Of a stretch of DNA of 64,000 bases, positions 62,793 to 64,000 are shown piece after piece. The notes beneath the pieces are model-generated. The model saw only the letters and a program-made list of their open reading frames with translations, had not been told where the DNA came from and did not search any database. Origin of the DNA: Pseudomonas monteilii NBRC 103158 = DSM 14164 (GTDB lineage Bacteria; Pseudomonadota; Gammaproteobacteria; Pseudomonadales; Pseudomonadaceae); contig NZ_BBIS01000042.1 in the NCBI RefSeq assembly GCF_000730605.1, positions 33,025-97,024 of the forward strand, given 5' to 3'. A program made the translations under genes and the position numbers. Every line of letters begins with the position of its first letter. Position 1 is the first letter of the stretch.

Positions 62793-63995
62793 TCAGCGCT
62801 CCAGACGAAAGATTGATTGGGCCTCATTGTCTTCGCTCAGGCCTTGATTGGCACTGTAAGTTAGATGCAGTGAGACATGATTTTGGTTGGCTAGTGTGTT
62901 CTCGAAATGTAGAACCAAACCAGCACTTGTGATGTGGCCGGTCGGGACGATTGGAAACACGTCCATTCCTTGGTCATCACGGAGGGCGCCCAAGCTTCCT
63001 GACCATTCGCTTACGCCTAGAACAAAGCCTGGTAGCAGTACGGTGAACTCAACGGTTGGTTGAGGTGTGGCTACTTCATTATGTGTAATGGCTGTCCAGT
63101 TTGGTGGGGACCAGTGATCGTTCTGATGCCATCGGGTGTCGACTTTAGTTATGCCGAGTGATACAGCCTGCTCGGCGGATAGTAGCTTGGCCCCGTAATG
63201 TTCGTTGTGCCACGCTTTGACCTCGGCTTGTAGTGAGGCGTAAGCAGGAAGTTTTTTCTCATAGTTTAAGGCAATGTCAGTACGCACCTCTCCATCATTG
63301 ATGCGATTGCCGAAGATGCTGCGTGCAGCCCAAAGCTCAATGGGGCTGTGAAGACGTTCATGTGCCTTGACATGTAGATAGAGGCCCCCTGCAATGATGG
63401 CTACGCCTACCAGGACCAGGGCAGCTGCCGCCCATCCGGCAAAGGGTACCAATGTTGTCGCGCCCGCAACGGCAAGACCTGCTTCAAGGGTGACAGCAGA
63501 GCCAATGGCCATGGTGAATCCACCAACCGCAGTGTAACCGGCTGTAGTTAGATCACCGTTGCTGTACTGTCGCAGCGCCTTAGCACCGTCCGCGAAGAAA
63601 CCAAATGCTATTGCCGGATAACCAACCAAGCGTGCAAACAGGTTGCTACTTAAGAACTTGATAATTCCGTTGCCAAACGCCATCCCCGGTGCTGTCGAAC
63701 TTAACCGCAGCATCACGGCCTTCTGCGTGGTCCTTACGCTGACCAGCGTCGCCGCTGCTGCACCGATCACCCCGAAAATCGACGAAGCAAAACCCAAGGT
63801 GTATTCCGGAGCATTGCTCTTTTGCAGGCTGTTGTAGGCCGTCTGGAGCGATATGATGTTGTACCACAGCATCCCTGCGTTCAAACCACCGCCTCCGCCC
63901 GAGGTGAGCATCCCGAGAAAGTTGGGTTTCACTCGCGCAGTGGTGGTCAGTTCTATCGAGACCGTCCGGCTCCCCGAAATGCGCAACTGCTTCAT
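62793..63995 (-). CDS. C-terminal part of a probable T6SS effector (VasX/BTH_I2691-like), truncated by window edge
   Basis: The frame is open to the right edge of the window. An ATG at 63995 touches AGGAG with no spacing and is probably internal, so only the last 400 residues are visible. They include several hydrophobic helices (about 75-95, 125-150 and 165-200, with GWAAAALVLVGVAIIAGGLY), then a soluble C-terminal domain of about 190 residues (ARSIFGNRINDGEVRTDI). Membrane-spanning C-terminal halves of this kind occur in pore-forming type VI effectors. It pairs with the following DUF6708 gene. The N-terminal half would confirm or refute the call. Confidence 0.6.
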   Translation of the reverse strand: MKQLRISGSRTVSIELTTTARVKPNFLGMLTSGGGGGLNAGMLWYNIISLQTAYNSLQKSNAPEYTLGFASSIFGVIGAAAATLVSVRTTQKAVMLRLSSTAPGMAFGNGIIKFLSSNLFARLVGYPAIAFGFFADGAKALRQYSNGDLTTAGYTAVGGFTMAIGSAVTLEAGLAVAGATTLVPFAGWAAAALVLVGVAIIAGGLYLHVKAHERLHSPIELWAARSIFGNRINDGEVRTDIALNYEKKLPAYASLQAEVKAWHNEHYGAKLLSAEQAVSLGITKVDTRWHQNDHWSPPNWTAITHNEVATPQPTVEFTVLLPGFVLGVSEWSGSLGALRDDQGMDVFPIVPTGHITSAGLVLHFENTLANQNHVSLHLTYSANQGLSEDNEAQSIFRLER

Positions 63996-64000
63996 CTCCT

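Overview
The window reads as a chromosomal segment of a Pseudomonas putida-group bacterium. The protein families match that group, the DNA is GC-rich, genes are packed on both strands, and several intergenic gaps carry the palindromic GGCCTC-(A/T)-TCGCGGG repeat typical of P. putida REP elements. No rRNA, tRNA, CRISPR array, integrase or insertion sequence was recognised. Most of the window is catabolic, transport and regulatory accessory gene content.

Layout. 1-8.1 kb: end of a DMT permease, a LysR regulator, catalase-peroxidase KatG, creatinase with an MHS-type permease, and a convergent GlxA/AraC-type regulator. 8.3-14.7 kb: PssA-type phospholipase-D-fold enzyme, a membrane diguanylate cyclase, PpnN nucleosidase, and a YeiH exporter divergent from its LysR regulator. 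14.9-16.8 kb: an orphan RHS-core protein, an EamA remnant and an XRE-cupin regulator. 17.1-22.4 kb: a sigma-54-type promoter followed by a glutamine-synthetase III / N-methylglutamate-synthase-like cluster (glnT, glxBCD-like, amt), in which the first and last genes are broken. 22.5-28.5 kb: NCS1 permease, Lrp regulator with LysE exporters, a sensor kinase and a Nudix hydrolase.

28.5-36.9 kb holds the most interesting unit. It is a GntR-family regulator plus a set of catabolic genes: carboxymuconolactone-decarboxylase-like protein, two paralogous flavin reductases, aldehyde dehydrogenase, alpha/beta hydrolase, DUF1185 protein, luciferase-like monooxygenase and NCS1 permease. They form three transcription units, and each is preceded by a copy of the same TGGTATACCATAATAT-type box. 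I infer a regulon for uptake and oxygenative ring opening of an N-heterocycle whose identity is unknown.

36.9-49.4 kb: a chemoreceptor, an AraC regulator divergent from an AhpD-like / acyl-CoA-dehydrogenase-like (frameshifted) / ABC importer operon, a GNAT protein, type-2 ArgC, LysR, a LysR remnant and small envelope proteins. 49.4-64 kb: BCCT transporter, small conserved genes, LysE, a solute-binding-protein remnant, an XdhC / three-haem cytochrome c / molybdenum hydroxylase / 2Fe-2S operon, an OsmC-YcaO fusion, a methyltransferase, and at the right edge a DUF6708 protein beside the C-terminal part of a probable type VI secretion effector.

Three genes carry frame-disrupting lesions (glnT, amt, the acyl-CoA dehydrogenase) and three more are remnants. 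This is either real decay of accessory nitrogen and sulfur scavenging functions or, for the two single-base changes, sequence error.
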